Origin: Pseudopedobacter saltans DSM 12145
GTDB taxonomy: Bacteria > Bacteroidota > Bacteroidia > Sphingobacteriales > Sphingobacteriaceae
Assembly: GCF_000190735.1 (NCBI RefSeq)
Contig: NC_015177.1
Coordinates: 3,162,001-3,226,000 of the forward strand
DNA: 64,000 nucleotides
Reading direction: 5' to 3'
The notes under the pieces were generated by a model. It had not been told where the DNA came from. It did no database searches and saw only the letters and a list, made by a program, of their open reading frames with translations. The position numbers and the translations under genes were made by a program. The first letter of the stretch is position 1, and every line of letters begins with the position of its first letter. Of this stretch, positions 1 through 9,403 are shown piece by piece.

Positions 1-1338
1 CGCGGAATCAAACATCAGGTATTGAATGCGAAATTACACCAGAAAGAGGCAGACATTGTTGCTGAAGCTGGTAAAGCAGGAACCGTAACCATTGCTACCA
101 ATATGGCCGGTCGTGGTACCGACATTAAATTGGGCGAAGGCGTGAAGGAAGCTGGTGGTTTAGCTATTATTGGTACGGAAAGACACGAATCCCGTCGTGT
201 AGACAGACAGTTACGTGGTCGTTCAGGCCGTCAGGGAGATCCGGGTTCTTCTCAATTCTTTGTGTCATTGGAAGATAACCTGATGCGTTTGTTTGGTTCG
301 GAAAGAATCTCAAACTTAATGGTTAAAATGGGAATCGAAGAGGGTGAGGTTATCCAACACTCTATGATTACCAATTCTATTGAAAGAGCGCAGAAAAAAG
401 TAGAGGAAAACAACTTTGGCATTCGTAAACGTTTGTTGGAGTATGACGATGTTATGAACTCTCAGCGTACCGTAATCTATACCAAACGTAAAAACGCATT
501 GTTTGGAGAACGTTTAGATGTGGATATTGAAAACATGATTATTGATGTTATCGATGATATCGTTGCAGAATACAAGGATTCCAATAATTACGAAGGCTTT
601 AAGCTTGAGCTGATCAGAATATTCTCTATCGATACGCAAATTACAGAACAGGAATTCTCTAATTCTAATATTGATAAACTGGTAAATAAGGTATTCGATG
701 AAGCATCTGAATACTATAGTAGAAAATCCGAAGCCATCAGTCAGCAGGCTTTACCTGTGTTAAAAGAGATTCTTATTACCAGAGGTGCGAGCATAGAAAA
801 CATTATAATTCCGTTTACAGACGGTGTAAGAGCGATACAAATTTCTGCTCCTCTTAAAAAATCTGTTGAATCTAACGGAAGAGAAGTTATCAAATCATTC
901 GAAAAGAATATTGTACTTGCTTTAATAGATGATACCTGGAAAGAGCATTTACGTGAAATGGATGATTTAAAACAGTCTGTACAAAATGCTGTTTATGAAC
1001 AAAAGGATCCATTGATTATTTATAAAATGGAGGCTTTCAACCTGTTCAAAACCATGTTGGCGTCTGTAAACAAAGAAGTGGTAAGTTTCTTGTTCAAAGG
1101 AGGAATTCCGGTTCAGGAAGCTCCGGTTCAGGAAGCCAGACCACAGCCGTCTATAGATTTGAGCAAGTTAACAAGTTCCAGAACAGAAGTTGGATCAGAA
1201 CAGCCTGGAATGGACGATACCAGAGAATTACCAAAATCTCAACCTATCGTTCGTCAGGAAGAGAAAATAGGTAGAAATGACCCTTGTCCTTGTGGAAGTG
1301 GTAAAAAATATAAAAGTTGTCACGGCGCAAATGCTTAA
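1..1338 (+). CDS. secA: Protein translocase subunit SecA, C-terminal part (5' end outside window)
   Basis: This is the 3' part (about 445 codons) of SecA, the ATPase that drives proteins through SecYEG. The open frame runs into the window edge, so no start is present. The second helicase domain is visible with the motifs [12 protein letters not shown] and [13 protein letters not shown] (motif VI, arginine finger). The helical scaffold and wing domains follow. A glutamine/proline-rich linker leads to a C-terminal SEC-C zinc motif ([14 protein letters not shown]) that binds SecB or ribosomes in known SecA proteins. All these landmarks are intact. The stop codon lies inside the start of the next gene (8-nt overlap), so the two are probably co-transcribed. 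Confidence 0.97.
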   Translation, partial: RGIKHQVLNAKLHQKEADIVAEAGKAGTVTIATNMAGRGTDIKLGEGVKEAGGLAIIGTERHESRRVDRQLRGRSGRQGDPGSSQFFVSLEDNLMRLFGSERISNLMVKMGIEEGEVIQHSMITNSIERAQKKVEENNFGIRKRLLEYDDVMNSQRTVIYTKRKNALFGERLDVDIENMIIDVIDDIVAEYKDSNNYEGFKLELIRIFSIDTQITEQEFSNSNIDKLVNKVFDEASEYYSRKSEAISQQALPVLKEILITRGASIENIIIPFTDGVRAIQISAPLKKSVESNGREVIKSFEKNIVLALIDDTWKEHLREMDDLKQSVQNAVYEQKDPLIIYKMEAFNLFKTMLASVNKEVVSFLFKGGIPVQEAPVQEARPQPSIDLSKLTSSRTEVGSEQPGMDDTRELPKSQPIVRQEEKIGRNDPCPCGSGKKYKSCHGANA

Positions 1339-1756
1339 AACAAAAAATATCATTATAGCGGTTCTTTTTCTTCTGCTAAGTCAGGCTGGCAAAGCCCAGG
1401 AGACTGGCTCGGTACAGGAAGTAAAAGACCCGCTTATAGATAGCTTAATTAAAAGAAGAATTGAATTAAACAAAGGTGTATCGCAAAGTGGTACGCCTTT
1501 GGTTCTTACAGGCTACAGGGTTCAAATTTTCTTTGGACCAAACAGAAAAGAAGCCTATGATGTTCAGGCAAAGTTTAAAACGCTTTACCCGGAACATAAT
1601 ACTTACATCTCTTACACACAACCTAACTACCGGGTTAAAGTTGGTGATTTCCGCTCAAGGATGGAGGCTCAACAGCTCATGAGTTCATTGCGTCCCATCT
1701 TCCGTACCCTTTTTATTTTTAGAGAACGTATCAACCCCGAAAAAGTCGACCAATAA
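1331..1756 (+). CDS. Secreted SPOR-domain-like protein
   Basis: A 141-residue protein with an N-terminal signal peptide (hydrophobic [14 protein letters not shown], cleavage likely after KAQ). A C-terminal SPOR-like module of about 75 residues contains the pattern YRVQIFFG...[21 protein letters not shown] domains bind denuded peptidoglycan at division sites, so a periplasmic cell-envelope role is inferred. The ATG at 1331 overlaps the last eight bases of secA and is chosen because it directly precedes the signal peptide; an upstream in-frame extension would run through secA and lacks a signal sequence. The stop overlaps the next ATG by one base (TAATG), which indicates translational coupling. 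The family call rests on motif recognition only. Confidence 0.8.
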   Translation: MLKTKNIIIAVLFLLLSQAGKAQETGSVQEVKDPLIDSLIKRRIELNKGVSQSGTPLVLTGYRVQIFFGPNRKEAYDVQAKFKTLYPEHNTYISYTQPNYRVKVGDFRSRMEAQQLMSSLRPIFRTLFIFRERINPEKVDQ

Positions 1757-2940
1757 TGTTAATAGAAAAAATTAAAACCTTAGCTTCCGAAATCCACGAA
1801 GATGTTATCTCCAAAAGGAGACATTTGCATGCTAATCCAGAGCTTTCTTTTCACGAATACGAGACATCGAAGTTTGTGAAGGAACAATTAACAGCTCTTG
1901 GAATTTCTTTCACTGAGATTGCAAATACCGGAGTTTTAGGAATTATTAAGGGAGGTTTACCTTCGGACAAGGTGATTGCGTTAAGAGCGGATATGGATGC
2001 CCTTCCTATATTCGAGACAAATGATGTGGTATATAAATCAAAAAATGAAGGTGTAATGCATGCTTGTGGGCACGATGTCCATACTTCATCGTTACTGGGG
2101 ACGGCTGCTATATTATCAAAATTGAAAAACGAATTTGGTGGAACTATCAAATTGATGTTTCAACCGGCAGAGGAAGTACTTCCTGGCGGAGCCAGTATCA
2201 TGATTAAGGACGGCGCATTGGAAAATCCAAAACCTCAAGCTGTTTTGGGACAACACGTAATGCCTCTGATTGAGACTGGTAAAGTTGGTATCAGACCGGG
2301 TAAGTACATGGCTTCGTCTGATGAATTATATATTACCATAAAAGGAAAAGGTGGGCATGGGGCACAACCTCAAGAAAATATAGATCCTGTTTTGATTATG
2401 GCCCATACTTTAACCGCATTACAACAGATTGTAAGCAGAAATGCAGATCCCAGAATCCCTTCTGTCTTATCTTTCGGAAAGGTTATTGCTGATGGTGCCA
2501 CTAATGTTATTCCAAATGAAGTTGTCATACACGGGACTTTCAGGACATTAGATGAAGAGTGGCGGAAATCTGCCCATATCAAGATGAAAAAAATGGCCGA
2601 ATCTATTGCCGAGGGCATGGGAGGATCATGTGAATTCAAAATAGTGAATGGTTACCCTTTCTTAGTTAACGAGGAAAAATTAACGGCTCGGGTTAAGCAA
2701 AATCTTGTTGATTATCTGGGTGCAGAAAATGTAATTGATTTGGATATCTGGATGGCTGCAGAGGATTTCGCCTATTACTCTCAGGTTTCAGACGCTTGTT
2801 TTTATAGATTAGGAACGGGTAACAAAGAGCGAGGAATAACATCTTCTGTACATACACCAACTTTTGATATAGACGAAAACGCACTGAAAATCAGCACCGG
2901 TTTAATGGCTTATTCTGCTATAAAGGAATTAGGTTTTTAA
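1756..2940 (+). CDS. M20-family amidohydrolase (N-acyl-amino-acid hydrolase type)
   Basis: This 394-residue metallo-amidohydrolase belongs to peptidase family M20D (hippurate hydrolase/N-acyl-L-amino acid amidohydrolase group). Metal-site and catalytic motifs are visible: RADMDALP around residue 77, HACGHD at 102-107, PAEE with the catalytic glutamates at 139-140, and HGAQPQENIDP at 201 in the dimerisation domain. A late histidine (SSVHTPTFDI) completes the metal site. No signal peptide is present, so it should act in the cytoplasm and release free amino acids from N-acylated forms; the exact substrate cannot be told from sequence. It begins one base inside the preceding stop codon. No terminator is obvious after it. 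Confidence 0.92.
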   Translation: MLIEKIKTLASEIHEDVISKRRHLHANPELSFHEYETSKFVKEQLTALGISFTEIANTGVLGIIKGGLPSDKVIALRADMDALPIFETNDVVYKSKNEGVMHACGHDVHTSSLLGTAAILSKLKNEFGGTIKLMFQPAEEVLPGGASIMIKDGALENPKPQAVLGQHVMPLIETGKVGIRPGKYMASSDELYITIKGKGGHGAQPQENIDPVLIMAHTLTALQQIVSRNADPRIPSVLSFGKVIADGATNVIPNEVVIHGTFRTLDEEWRKSAHIKMKKMAESIAEGMGGSCEFKIVNGYPFLVNEEKLTARVKQNLVDYLGAENVIDLDIWMAAEDFAYYSQVSDACFYRLGTGNKERGITSSVHTPTFDIDENALKISTGLMAYSAIKELGF

Positions 2941-3124
2941 AGAGGGATATTGGGTCAGTAGTTGAATCAACTCATTAGTGTGTGTCTGTTGAGCCATTTA
3001 TTACAGGCTTAGAGTAACTTAGTTGAAGTCTTGTGCGAATGGCCTAGGGGAGTTTATTGATACGCCTATTGTACCAGATTCGCTTCTGACTTTTTCTCTT
3101 TTTTTTATTTTGATATTTATAGCT

Positions 3125-4072
3125 ATGAAACGTTTCATTACCCTGCTTTCCATATTGATATTTTCCGGACAGTTTTCTTTTGGGCAGGCTATCCCACGTT
3201 TCAATCCGGATACGGTTCTGAGTGTTGTTATAGATAGTGTTGTCGTTATAAAAACTGCAAAAGCAGGTTTGAATCAAGAAGATTTTATTCAACGGATTAT
3301 TACAGACACCAGCTTTTATGAAGCTTTTCGGGCAATGAAAAAATATAAATTCATGGCCGAAAACAGCATTTTTAGCTATAATAAAAAGAATAAGGTAGAC
3401 GGTAGTATCTACAGGAGATTCATTCACAACCCAAATAAGTCTGCCCAGAAAATCACTTATCTGGTTGATAAAAGCGAAGGTAATCTCCATAAAAGGAACG
3501 GAAAATATAAATTGAAGACGATAGAGCTATTCGATTATATTTTCGCCAATTCTTACAAGTCTTATTATTCTCCCAATACATCGGTTGCCCATAAAGGACA
3601 GGAAAAAAACGAATCTTACAAAGACAAACTGAAAACCTTGATTTTTAGCCCGGGAAGACCTGTAAAAGGTGTTCCGATAATATCCAACAAAACGGAAATT
3701 TTCTCGGCCAATATGCGCCAGTATTATGATTATACATTTTATTCGGGTACTTATCTGGATTCTATTCCTGTTTATAGATTTAAGGTAACCATGAAAGATG
3801 GTTTATCAAACTGGACAAAGGATGGCCTGATGATTAAAGAGCTAACTACCATCTTTGACAAACGAAACTTCCAGATTTTGGGTAGATATATCGATATGAA
3901 ACTAAGCAATCTGGCATTTAGTTTTGATATACAAATGAATATCGAAATGTCTTATTTTATGGATGAACTGCTTCCTACAAAAATCAGTTATCAGGGTAAT
4001 TGGGATATTCCTTTCAAAAGTGAGGAAAGGGCAAGCTTTTTGATAACTCATAGAAATTATACCGACAAATAA
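3125..4072 (+). CDS. Secreted protein of unknown function
   Basis: I do not recognise this family. From the ATG at 3125 the product is 315 residues, starting with a clear signal peptide (MKRFITLLSILIFSGQFSFG, cleavage near GQA). The open frame extends upstream to 3023, but that part lacks a signal sequence at the N-terminus. The mature part is rich in Lys, Tyr and Phe, has alternating polar/hydrophobic stretches compatible with beta-strands, and has no cysteine cluster or obvious catalytic motif. Location is inferred to be periplasm or outer membrane. It is separated by 184 bp from the M20 gene and by 71 bp from the downstream outer-membrane receptor, which points the same way and could be a partner. 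Confidence 0.75.
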   Translation: MKRFITLLSILIFSGQFSFGQAIPRFNPDTVLSVVIDSVVVIKTAKAGLNQEDFIQRIITDTSFYEAFRAMKKYKFMAENSIFSYNKKNKVDGSIYRRFIHNPNKSAQKITYLVDKSEGNLHKRNGKYKLKTIELFDYIFANSYKSYYSPNTSVAHKGQEKNESYKDKLKTLIFSPGRPVKGVPIISNKTEIFSANMRQYYDYTFYSGTYLDSIPVYRFKVTMKDGLSNWTKDGLMIKELTTIFDKRNFQILGRYIDMKLSNLAFSFDIQMNIEMSYFMDELLPTKISYQGNWDIPFKSEERASFLITHRNYTDK

Positions 4073-4143
4073 GCGCATTTTAAAATTCTTTGTAACTAAT
4101 CTTTGCTGCCTTCGTCTTATCAACAAAAAGAATAACAAGACGC

Positions 4144-6582
4144 ATGAGATCGAATTTTTTAAAGCTGATTCCCACTATAGTTTTGACAGCTGTCAGCCAC
4201 TGTATTTTTGCACAAAGCACATTGGTATCAGGAAAAATACAGGATGAAAAAGGCACACTTTTAGATTTTGCTACCATTTCTGTAATTTCAACACAAGATT
4301 CGTCTACTGTAAAAGGCACTTTGGCGAACGAACACGGCGTTTATTCTATTTCTAATATTCCTTTCGGAAGATATATTCTCAAAGCTTCTTTATTTGGCTA
4401 CAAAAATCACGTTTCAAAAGAATTTGTTTTAAATAGTGACCAACAAACCGCCAAGATTGATTTGACACTACAACCGGACGGTAAAAAAATAAATTTAAAT
4501 GAGATAGTCGTTGTTGCAAAAAAGCCTTTTGTAGAACGTAAGGCAGACAAACTTGTAGTAAACGTGGAAAGTAGCAGCCTTTCTACAGGATCTACTGCAT
4601 TGGAGGTTTTACAGCGTTCTCCGGGCGTATCTCTTGATCAGAACGACAATATTTCATTACAAGGTAAAAGCGGCGTTCTGGTGATGTTAGATGGAAAACA
4701 GACTTATATGTCTAATTCAGATCTGGCAACACTTTTAAAGTCTATGCAAAGCTCTGAAATTCAGACAATAGAAATTATTACCAATCCCTCCGCTAAATAT
4801 GAGGCTGAAGGTAATGCCGGTATAATCAACATTGTCACTAAAAAAGGGAAAATGTATGGTACAAATGGCTCGGTAAATTCCAGCATAAGCCTGGCCAAAA
4901 TTACAAGAGCCAATACTGGTTTGAATTTGAACCACAGGACTGAAAGATTGAACCTTTTTGGAAATTTCAACTATTCCAGAAATGCGAATTTGAATCGCCT
5001 TGATATAGACAGAGTTGCATCTAGACCTGGTGAAAATGTTTATTTCTCGCAACAATCCGGAAACGAATCGCATGGCAATTACTATTCTTTCAAAATCGGA
5101 TCGGACTTTTTTATCAATAAAAATCAAACATTGGGTTTCTTTATCAATAATTACAATAACGATGATAAAGAAGATTCGCACAGTCAAACTGCTATAGGAA
5201 AATCCTTTACACAGGCAGATAGCTTATTGAAAGCTTATAGCTTATCTGAAAACAGGAACAGAAATACGGCATATAATCTCAATTATAAAATCAAGATAGA
5301 CAGTAGCGGGCAAGAACTAAGCACAGATTTTGACTATTCGAATTATCATAAAAAGGAGAATGCGCAATACGATAACTCTTATTATGATTTATCTGGTAAT
5401 CTTTTAAATACTCCCTTTTTATTCAATAACAACAGTCCAAGCGATATAGATATTACCTCTATAAAAATTGATTATGTAAAGCCTTTTAAAAATGGCTATA
5501 AATTGGAAATGGGTTATAAGAGCAGCTGGGTAAAGAGTGATAATAACTTTAAATATTTAACAAAACAAAATGATGAATGGGTAAACGGCCCGGGAAGAAG
5601 CAACCATTTCATTTATGATGAAAATGTAAACGCACTTTACTTTTCGTTGCATAAAACATTTAAAGATTTCAGTTTCAACGCGGGTTTAAGAGCAGAACAA
5701 TCAAACACTAAAGGACATTTACTGGAGAATAACAATGTTGTAAAACGTGATTATCTTGATTTCTTTCCTACGTTTTTTGTAACTAAACCTATAACTAAAA
5801 GTTACGAATTATCATTTTCTTATAGCAGAAGGATTGACAGACCAAGGTACACCTCATTAAATCCATTTATCTATTATTTGGATGAATACACTTATAACAA
5901 GGGAAATCCGTTTTTAAATCCTCAGTATACAGACAAATTCGAACTAAACCATACTTTAAAAGGCAAGTACATTGTATCTATGGGCTATTCTTTGGTTCAT
6001 GACTTGATTGACAATGCTGTTATATTGCCTGATACAACAAACAATGCTTTATACCAGACCGCTAAAAATCTGGATACTCAAAATCAATATTATATAAACA
6101 TTTATGCCCCCTTTCAGCTCTTTCCATGGTGGAATATGACCAATAATGTTAATGCATTTCACTTTGACTACAAGTCGGCAGACTTAAATGGACAAAACTT
6201 CAGGTCTGGAAATTTTGCTGTGCAATATAATATGCAGCATGCATTCACTATAAGCAAGAGTATGAGTGCAGAACTGGGCGGCTATTATGTTTCGGCCCTG
6301 GAGTACGGAACTTTAAAAATTCGCCCGCAGTATAGTTTAAATGCCGGGTTGTCTAAAAACTTTTTGAAAAATAAACTGAATACCAAAGTTGCTGTTAGCG
6401 ATATCTTTAATACATTCGAACAAAGGATTAGTAGTTTGATATCTGGTTTGGATTATAATTTAACTCAAAAACATGCTACAAGACTATTCAGATTTAGCGT
6501 GAGCTATAAATTTGGTAAAAACGACATCAAACCAGCCCGAAGGAGAACATCGGGATCCGAAGAAGAGCAAAATAGATTGTAA
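4144..6582 (+). CDS. Outer-membrane beta-barrel receptor (TonB-dependent receptor superfamily, OMP_b-brl_3 type)
   Basis: The 812-residue product has a signal peptide (residues 1-24, ending CIFAQS) and a carboxypeptidase-regulatory-like domain (about 25-115, with SGKIQDEKGTLLDFATISV). A plug-like domain (about 120-225) contains LNEIVVVAKK, LEVLQRSPGVSL and the typical NPSAKYEAEGNAGIINIVTKK. A long beta-barrel domain reaches the C-terminus. This architecture is common in Bacteroidetes receptors that lack a strict TonB box; the ligand is unknown. It is the only large gene before a strong bidirectional terminator, so it probably forms its own transcription unit or one with the unknown secreted protein upstream. 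Confidence 0.9.
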   Translation: MRSNFLKLIPTIVLTAVSHCIFAQSTLVSGKIQDEKGTLLDFATISVISTQDSSTVKGTLANEHGVYSISNIPFGRYILKASLFGYKNHVSKEFVLNSDQQTAKIDLTLQPDGKKINLNEIVVVAKKPFVERKADKLVVNVESSSLSTGSTALEVLQRSPGVSLDQNDNISLQGKSGVLVMLDGKQTYMSNSDLATLLKSMQSSEIQTIEIITNPSAKYEAEGNAGIINIVTKKGKMYGTNGSVNSSISLAKITRANTGLNLNHRTERLNLFGNFNYSRNANLNRLDIDRVASRPGENVYFSQQSGNESHGNYYSFKIGSDFFINKNQTLGFFINNYNNDDKEDSHSQTAIGKSFTQADSLLKAYSLSENRNRNTAYNLNYKIKIDSSGQELSTDFDYSNYHKKENAQYDNSYYDLSGNLLNTPFLFNNNSPSDIDITSIKIDYVKPFKNGYKLEMGYKSSWVKSDNNFKYLTKQNDEWVNGPGRSNHFIYDENVNALYFSLHKTFKDFSFNAGLRAEQSNTKGHLLENNNVVKRDYLDFFPTFFVTKPITKSYELSFSYSRRIDRPRYTSLNPFIYYLDEYTYNKGNPFLNPQYTDKFELNHTLKGKYIVSMGYSLVHDLIDNAVILPDTTNNALYQTAKNLDTQNQYYINIYAPFQLFPWWNMTNNVNAFHFDYKSADLNGQNFRSGNFAVQYNMQHAFTISKSMSAELGGYYVSALEYGTLKIRPQYSLNAGLSKNFLKNKLNTKVAVSDIFNTFEQRISSLISGLDYNLTQKHATRLFRFSVSYKFGKNDIKPARRRTSGSEEEQNRL

Positions 6583-6627
6583 AAGAATAGCGGGTATCCA
6601 TAAAATGAATACCCGCTATTCTTTTTT
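6581..6627. terminator. Bidirectional intrinsic terminator between convergent genes
   Basis: Perfect 17-bp inverted repeat: left arm 6581-6597, right arm 6609-6625, core GAATAGCGGGTAT paired with ATACCCGCTATTC, loop of 11 bases. The arms begin with A and end with T runs, so it works for the receptor gene on the plus strand and the aldo/keto reductase on the minus strand. Confidence 0.85.
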
Positions 6628-6639
6628 AGCCTTATAATA

Positions 6640-7524
6640 TTATTTACCTGCCTGATAAAGTTCGTACCAATCCTGCCTATCCAAATCAATAGAAAAAGAC
6701 GCAACAATGTTTCTTATTCTTTGTTCGTTCTTGGTACCAATCAAAGGTAAAGCGCCTAATTTTACTAACCAAGCCACGGCCAAAGATTCGATATCTACAT
6801 TATATTTTGGAGCTATCTTCTCTAATTTTGCTCTAACTTTTGTTGCCAAAGCATCTGTACCATTCGCTATTCTTCCTTCTGCAAGCGGAGCTGACGCTAA
6901 AGGCCTCATATATCTTTGTTTGATATAATCGATTTGTCCGCTATCTAAAGCAGTCGTATTCAGCAAATTCAATTCTATATGATTTGTTACAATAGGGATA
7001 TTCAGGTAAGAAGCTAATAACTGGTGTTCGAAAACCGAAAAATTGGTAATACCAATATTCTTAACTTTTCCAGATGTCTTTAACTTCAATAATGCACTTG
7101 CAGTTTCCTCCAGATTGGCTATCGGATCTAAATGATTCAATAAAAAGATATCGATATAATCTGTTTTTAGCTTTTTTAAAGAGTTTTCTACAGAATCTAT
7201 AATGTGTTTTGCTGAAGTATCAAGATGATCTAATCTTACTTCCGGATGCTTTGTACTCGGTGTTCTTAATCCGCATTTGGTAAATAAGACGATATCTTCT
7301 CTCTTGAAAGATTTTTTAGCAATCAAATCCCCAAAGAGTTCTTCAACTCCATAATCGCCATAAATATCTGCGTGGTCGAATGTATTGATTCCTAAATCCA
7401 AACATAGGTTTACTATTTTTTCCATCTCTGCAGATGTTTCGCTTCCTACTTCATTCCATCTGTAAAAACCATAAATAGCTGGCGACACTTTTGGTCCGGC
7501 ATCACTTAAATATATCTTTTCCAT
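6640..7524 (-). CDS. Aldo/keto reductase (YdhF-like)
   Basis: This NADPH-dependent oxidoreductase of 294 residues has the TIM-barrel AKR fold. The catalytic tetrad is visible: Asp50 and Tyr55 in FDHADIYGDYG, Lys in LFTKCG and His in LLNHLD. The later phosphate-binding part PLIGTKNEQRI is also present. It most resembles the E. coli YdhF group. Substrate is unknown; members reduce aldehydes and ketones. An upstream extension to 7602 is possible, but its extra 26 residues look like non-coding sequence and the conserved fold begins at MEKIYLSD, so the ATG at 7522-7524 is chosen. It ends at the shared terminator with the convergent receptor gene. A dyad about 80 bp upstream may be an operator. Confidence 0.9.
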   Translation of the reverse strand: MEKIYLSDAGPKVSPAIYGFYRWNEVGSETSAEMEKIVNLCLDLGINTFDHADIYGDYGVEELFGDLIAKKSFKREDIVLFTKCGLRTPSTKHPEVRLDHLDTSAKHIIDSVENSLKKLKTDYIDIFLLNHLDPIANLEETASALLKLKTSGKVKNIGITNFSVFEHQLLASYLNIPIVTNHIELNLLNTTALDSGQIDYIKQRYMRPLASAPLAEGRIANGTDALATKVRAKLEKIAPKYNVDIESLAVAWLVKLGALPLIGTKNEQRIRNIVASFSIDLDRQDWYELYQAGK

Positions 7525-7601
7525 TGCAAAATATTTATTCCTTACAATTATAAAAAAATAAATTGCTTTACCTATCACCATAGAGAAAGTTTTCGCAATC
7601 A

Positions 7602-7622
7602 TTTAATCGACTACCGATTAAA
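7602..7622. promoter_or_regulatory. Dyad, possible operator upstream of aldo/keto reductase
   Basis: Perfect 8-bp inverted repeat TTTAATCG-N5-CGATTAAA in the 211-bp divergent interval between the aldo/keto reductase and the short-chain dehydrogenase. Size and symmetry fit a dimeric repressor such as a winged-helix regulator. No regulator gene is adjacent, so the factor is unknown. Confidence 0.4.
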
Positions 7623-7710
7623 AAAACAGTGTATCTGTACAGAAAGCTTATAGAAACTTTATGATACAAATTTAAACATACTCTAAAAACATAATAAGCA
7701 GCTATCTTTT

Positions 7711-7718
7711 TAACTTTG
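7711..7718 (+). promoter_or_regulatory. Bacteroidetes -7 element (TAACTTTG) before the short-chain dehydrogenase
   Basis: Exact match to the TAnnTTTG consensus, 17 bp before the ATG at 7736, which implies a very short leader. No TTG is found at the matching -33 distance, so confidence is moderate. Confidence 0.4.
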
Positions 7719-7735
7719 TAGACTAATTTGATGTT

Positions 7736-8458
7736 ATGAAATACGCATTTGTTACTGGTTCGTCCAGAGGTATTGGTTTTTCTATTGGGTTGGCTTTATT
7801 GGAAAAAGGCTATAAAGTAGTTTTTAACTACGTTAACAGTAAAACTTTCACAGACCGTATTGACAAAAAATATACTGAAGATAAGGACTTCTTTGCTATT
7901 CAATATGATAATAGCAATCTTCGGGAAATACCTTCACTAATCGATCAACTTAAGCAAATATCTCATTCATATGAAATTATAGTATTGAATGCGGGAATTA
8001 CAGATCGCTCTCCTTTTTTCGAAGCTCAGGACGAAAATATATTAAATGTTTTCAATTGTAATTTATTATTTCCTACACTCTTCTTAAACCATTCTAAAGA
8101 CCTTTTAGTAAACAACGGGAATATTATTCTTATCGGGTCTATGCTGGCGGTATATCCACATGCGACATCTATTCCTTATGGTGTGTCTAAAGCTGGGATA
8201 AATGCATTAACAAAAAATATGGTTAAAATACTTGAGCCTTTGGGAGTACGCATTAACTGTATTAATCCAGGCTATATAGATACAGACTGGCAGAAGGCAA
8301 AGAAACACGAAGTGAGAGAAGCTATTAAACCTGGAATTGCCTTAAAACGATTTGGCGAACCGGAAGAAGTTGCAAAACTGGCCATGCATATTATTGAAAA
8401 CGGCTACCTGAATGGCTCTATTTTACAAATAGACGGTGGTTATTCTTTTAAGGCTTAG
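7736..8458 (+). CDS. Short-chain dehydrogenase/reductase (FabG-like)
   Basis: A 240-residue classical SDR. The Rossmann cofactor loop TGSSRGIG lies at residues 7-14 and the NAG motif (LNAGITD) around residue 85. The catalytic residues are Ser135 (LIGSM), Tyr148 and Lys152 (YGVSK). A C-terminal IDGGYSF end is typical of FabG/3-oxoacyl reductase relatives. It probably reduces a keto group with NAD(P)H in the cytoplasm. It is not next to fatty-acid genes, so assignment to fatty-acid synthesis is not supported. It is a single-gene unit followed by a terminator. Confidence 0.9.
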   Translation: MKYAFVTGSSRGIGFSIGLALLEKGYKVVFNYVNSKTFTDRIDKKYTEDKDFFAIQYDNSNLREIPSLIDQLKQISHSYEIIVLNAGITDRSPFFEAQDENILNVFNCNLLFPTLFLNHSKDLLVNNGNIILIGSMLAVYPHATSIPYGVSKAGINALTKNMVKILEPLGVRINCINPGYIDTDWQKAKKHEVREAIKPGIALKRFGEPEEVAKLAMHIIENGYLNGSILQIDGGYSFKA

Positions 8459-8465
8459 AAAAAGA

Positions 8466-8502
8466 AGAAAGCCACAGCTAATTTTATCTGTGGCCTTCCT
8501 TA
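8466..8502 (+). terminator. Intrinsic terminator after the short-chain dehydrogenase
   Basis: Hairpin GCCACAG...CTGTGGC with loop of about 12 bases and flanking A and T/C-rich arms, eight bases after the stop. It also faces the convergent outer-membrane protein gene at 8520 and may serve both. Confidence 0.65.
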
Positions 8503-8519
8503 CATATGTAGTAAAAATT

Positions 8520-9122
8520 TTAGAAGTGGAACTGAACGCCAATTCTTGGAGCGAATGTATCAGCATTTAAGCCAAATGCATTGTTTTTGGCTTTTGCACC
8601 TGTCGCTTCGTCTTTGAATTGAGTATGTTCGTAACCTAAACCTTTAACAGATAATTCGATTCCTATTCTTTTTGTTGGATAGAAAGCAAATCCAGGAGCA
8701 AGATTAACACCGATATCTGTTGTAGTACCAATTTTTGCGCCTGTATCTCCGTTGTTGTCTATACTTTTATCTGTACCAAACTCCATTGGAACAGATAATT
8801 GACCGTAAAATTTAAACTGGTTCGATAAACCAACGTAATAACGACCGAAAGGAGCTACTACAAATGCTTCATTTTGTCTTTTTGTACTTACAGATTTATC
8901 GTATTGGTAACCAACTCCTGTACCAATAGCGAAATTGTCATTTAAAAAATAACCTACACTTGGAACGATATTAAAGTTTACATCAGATTTAGATGCTCCT
9001 TCGGCTTTGCTGGTGTTGAAGCCTACACTACCACCTAAAATAACATTTCCTTTTTCTGTTTGAGCTTGTGTTGTAAAAGCTAAGCCACTTAATACTGCGA
9101 TTGATAAAATTAATTTTTTCAT
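8520..9122 (-). CDS. Small outer-membrane beta-barrel protein
   Basis: A 200-residue porin-like protein with a signal peptide (MKKLILSIAVLSGLAFTTQAQ). Alternating amphipathic strands typical of an eight- to ten-stranded OMP_b-brl/OmpA-like barrel end with an aromatic residue (GVQFHF). It resembles the product at 10077-10703 in layout (signal, GGSVGF/GNVGF strand, SVGYFLND and KVGYFLTD repeats), so the two are probably paralogues. The ATG at 9122 is chosen because the signal peptide starts there; 11 extra codons upstream would add a charged stretch. A good promoter lies 57-87 bp upstream. Transport function cannot be inferred. Confidence 0.88.
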   Translation of the reverse strand: MKKLILSIAVLSGLAFTTQAQTEKGNVILGGSVGFNTSKAEGASKSDVNFNIVPSVGYFLNDNFAIGTGVGYQYDKSVSTKRQNEAFVVAPFGRYYVGLSNQFKFYGQLSVPMEFGTDKSIDNNGDTGAKIGTTTDIGVNLAPGFAFYPTKRIGIELSVKGLGYEHTQFKDEATGAKAKNNAFGLNADTFAPRIGVQFHF

Positions 9123-9178
9123 GTTTTTAATTTTAAATGTTAATCCTATTTTCAATTATAAGCCTTTCGACTTTCTGA

Positions 9179-9209
9179 CAAAATTAGTCCAATAATCAAT
9201 ATACTCCAA
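9179..9209 (-). promoter_or_regulatory. Promoter for outer-membrane protein gene
   Basis: On the minus strand, TTG (9207-9209) is followed after 20 bp by TAATTTTG (9179-9186). Both match the Bacteroidetes sigma-A type consensus (TTG / TAnnTTTG). The predicted transcription start is near 9173, giving a leader of about 50 bases. Confidence 0.6.
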
Positions 9210-9403
9210 ACATTTTAGACTGCTTAAACAAATGTGCTTTTGTAATTAACTGATAGACAAGATGAATGACCGTAAGTTGACTTATGTTTTACGAAATAAT
9301 GACAAGGCTGGCACAATAATCGTCAACAGATACTTTACTGAATTGCAATTGAACCTGATAAAAAAACGTATATTAAGAACGAAACATCAAAAACAAATAA
9401 AAT

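Noticed and set aside
1277-1330. Upstream extension of the SPOR-domain gene into secA
   Set aside because: It would place 18 residues before the signal peptide and overlap the zinc-motif codons of secA; the ATG at 1331 is sufficient.
3044-3490. A 148-codon minus-strand open frame opposite the secreted protein at 3125
   Set aside because: Its translation shows no family features, while the plus strand has a signal peptide and full-length frame.
7525-7602. N-terminal extension of the aldo/keto reductase
   Set aside because: The extra 26 residues are outside the AKR fold and overlap the likely regulatory dyad.
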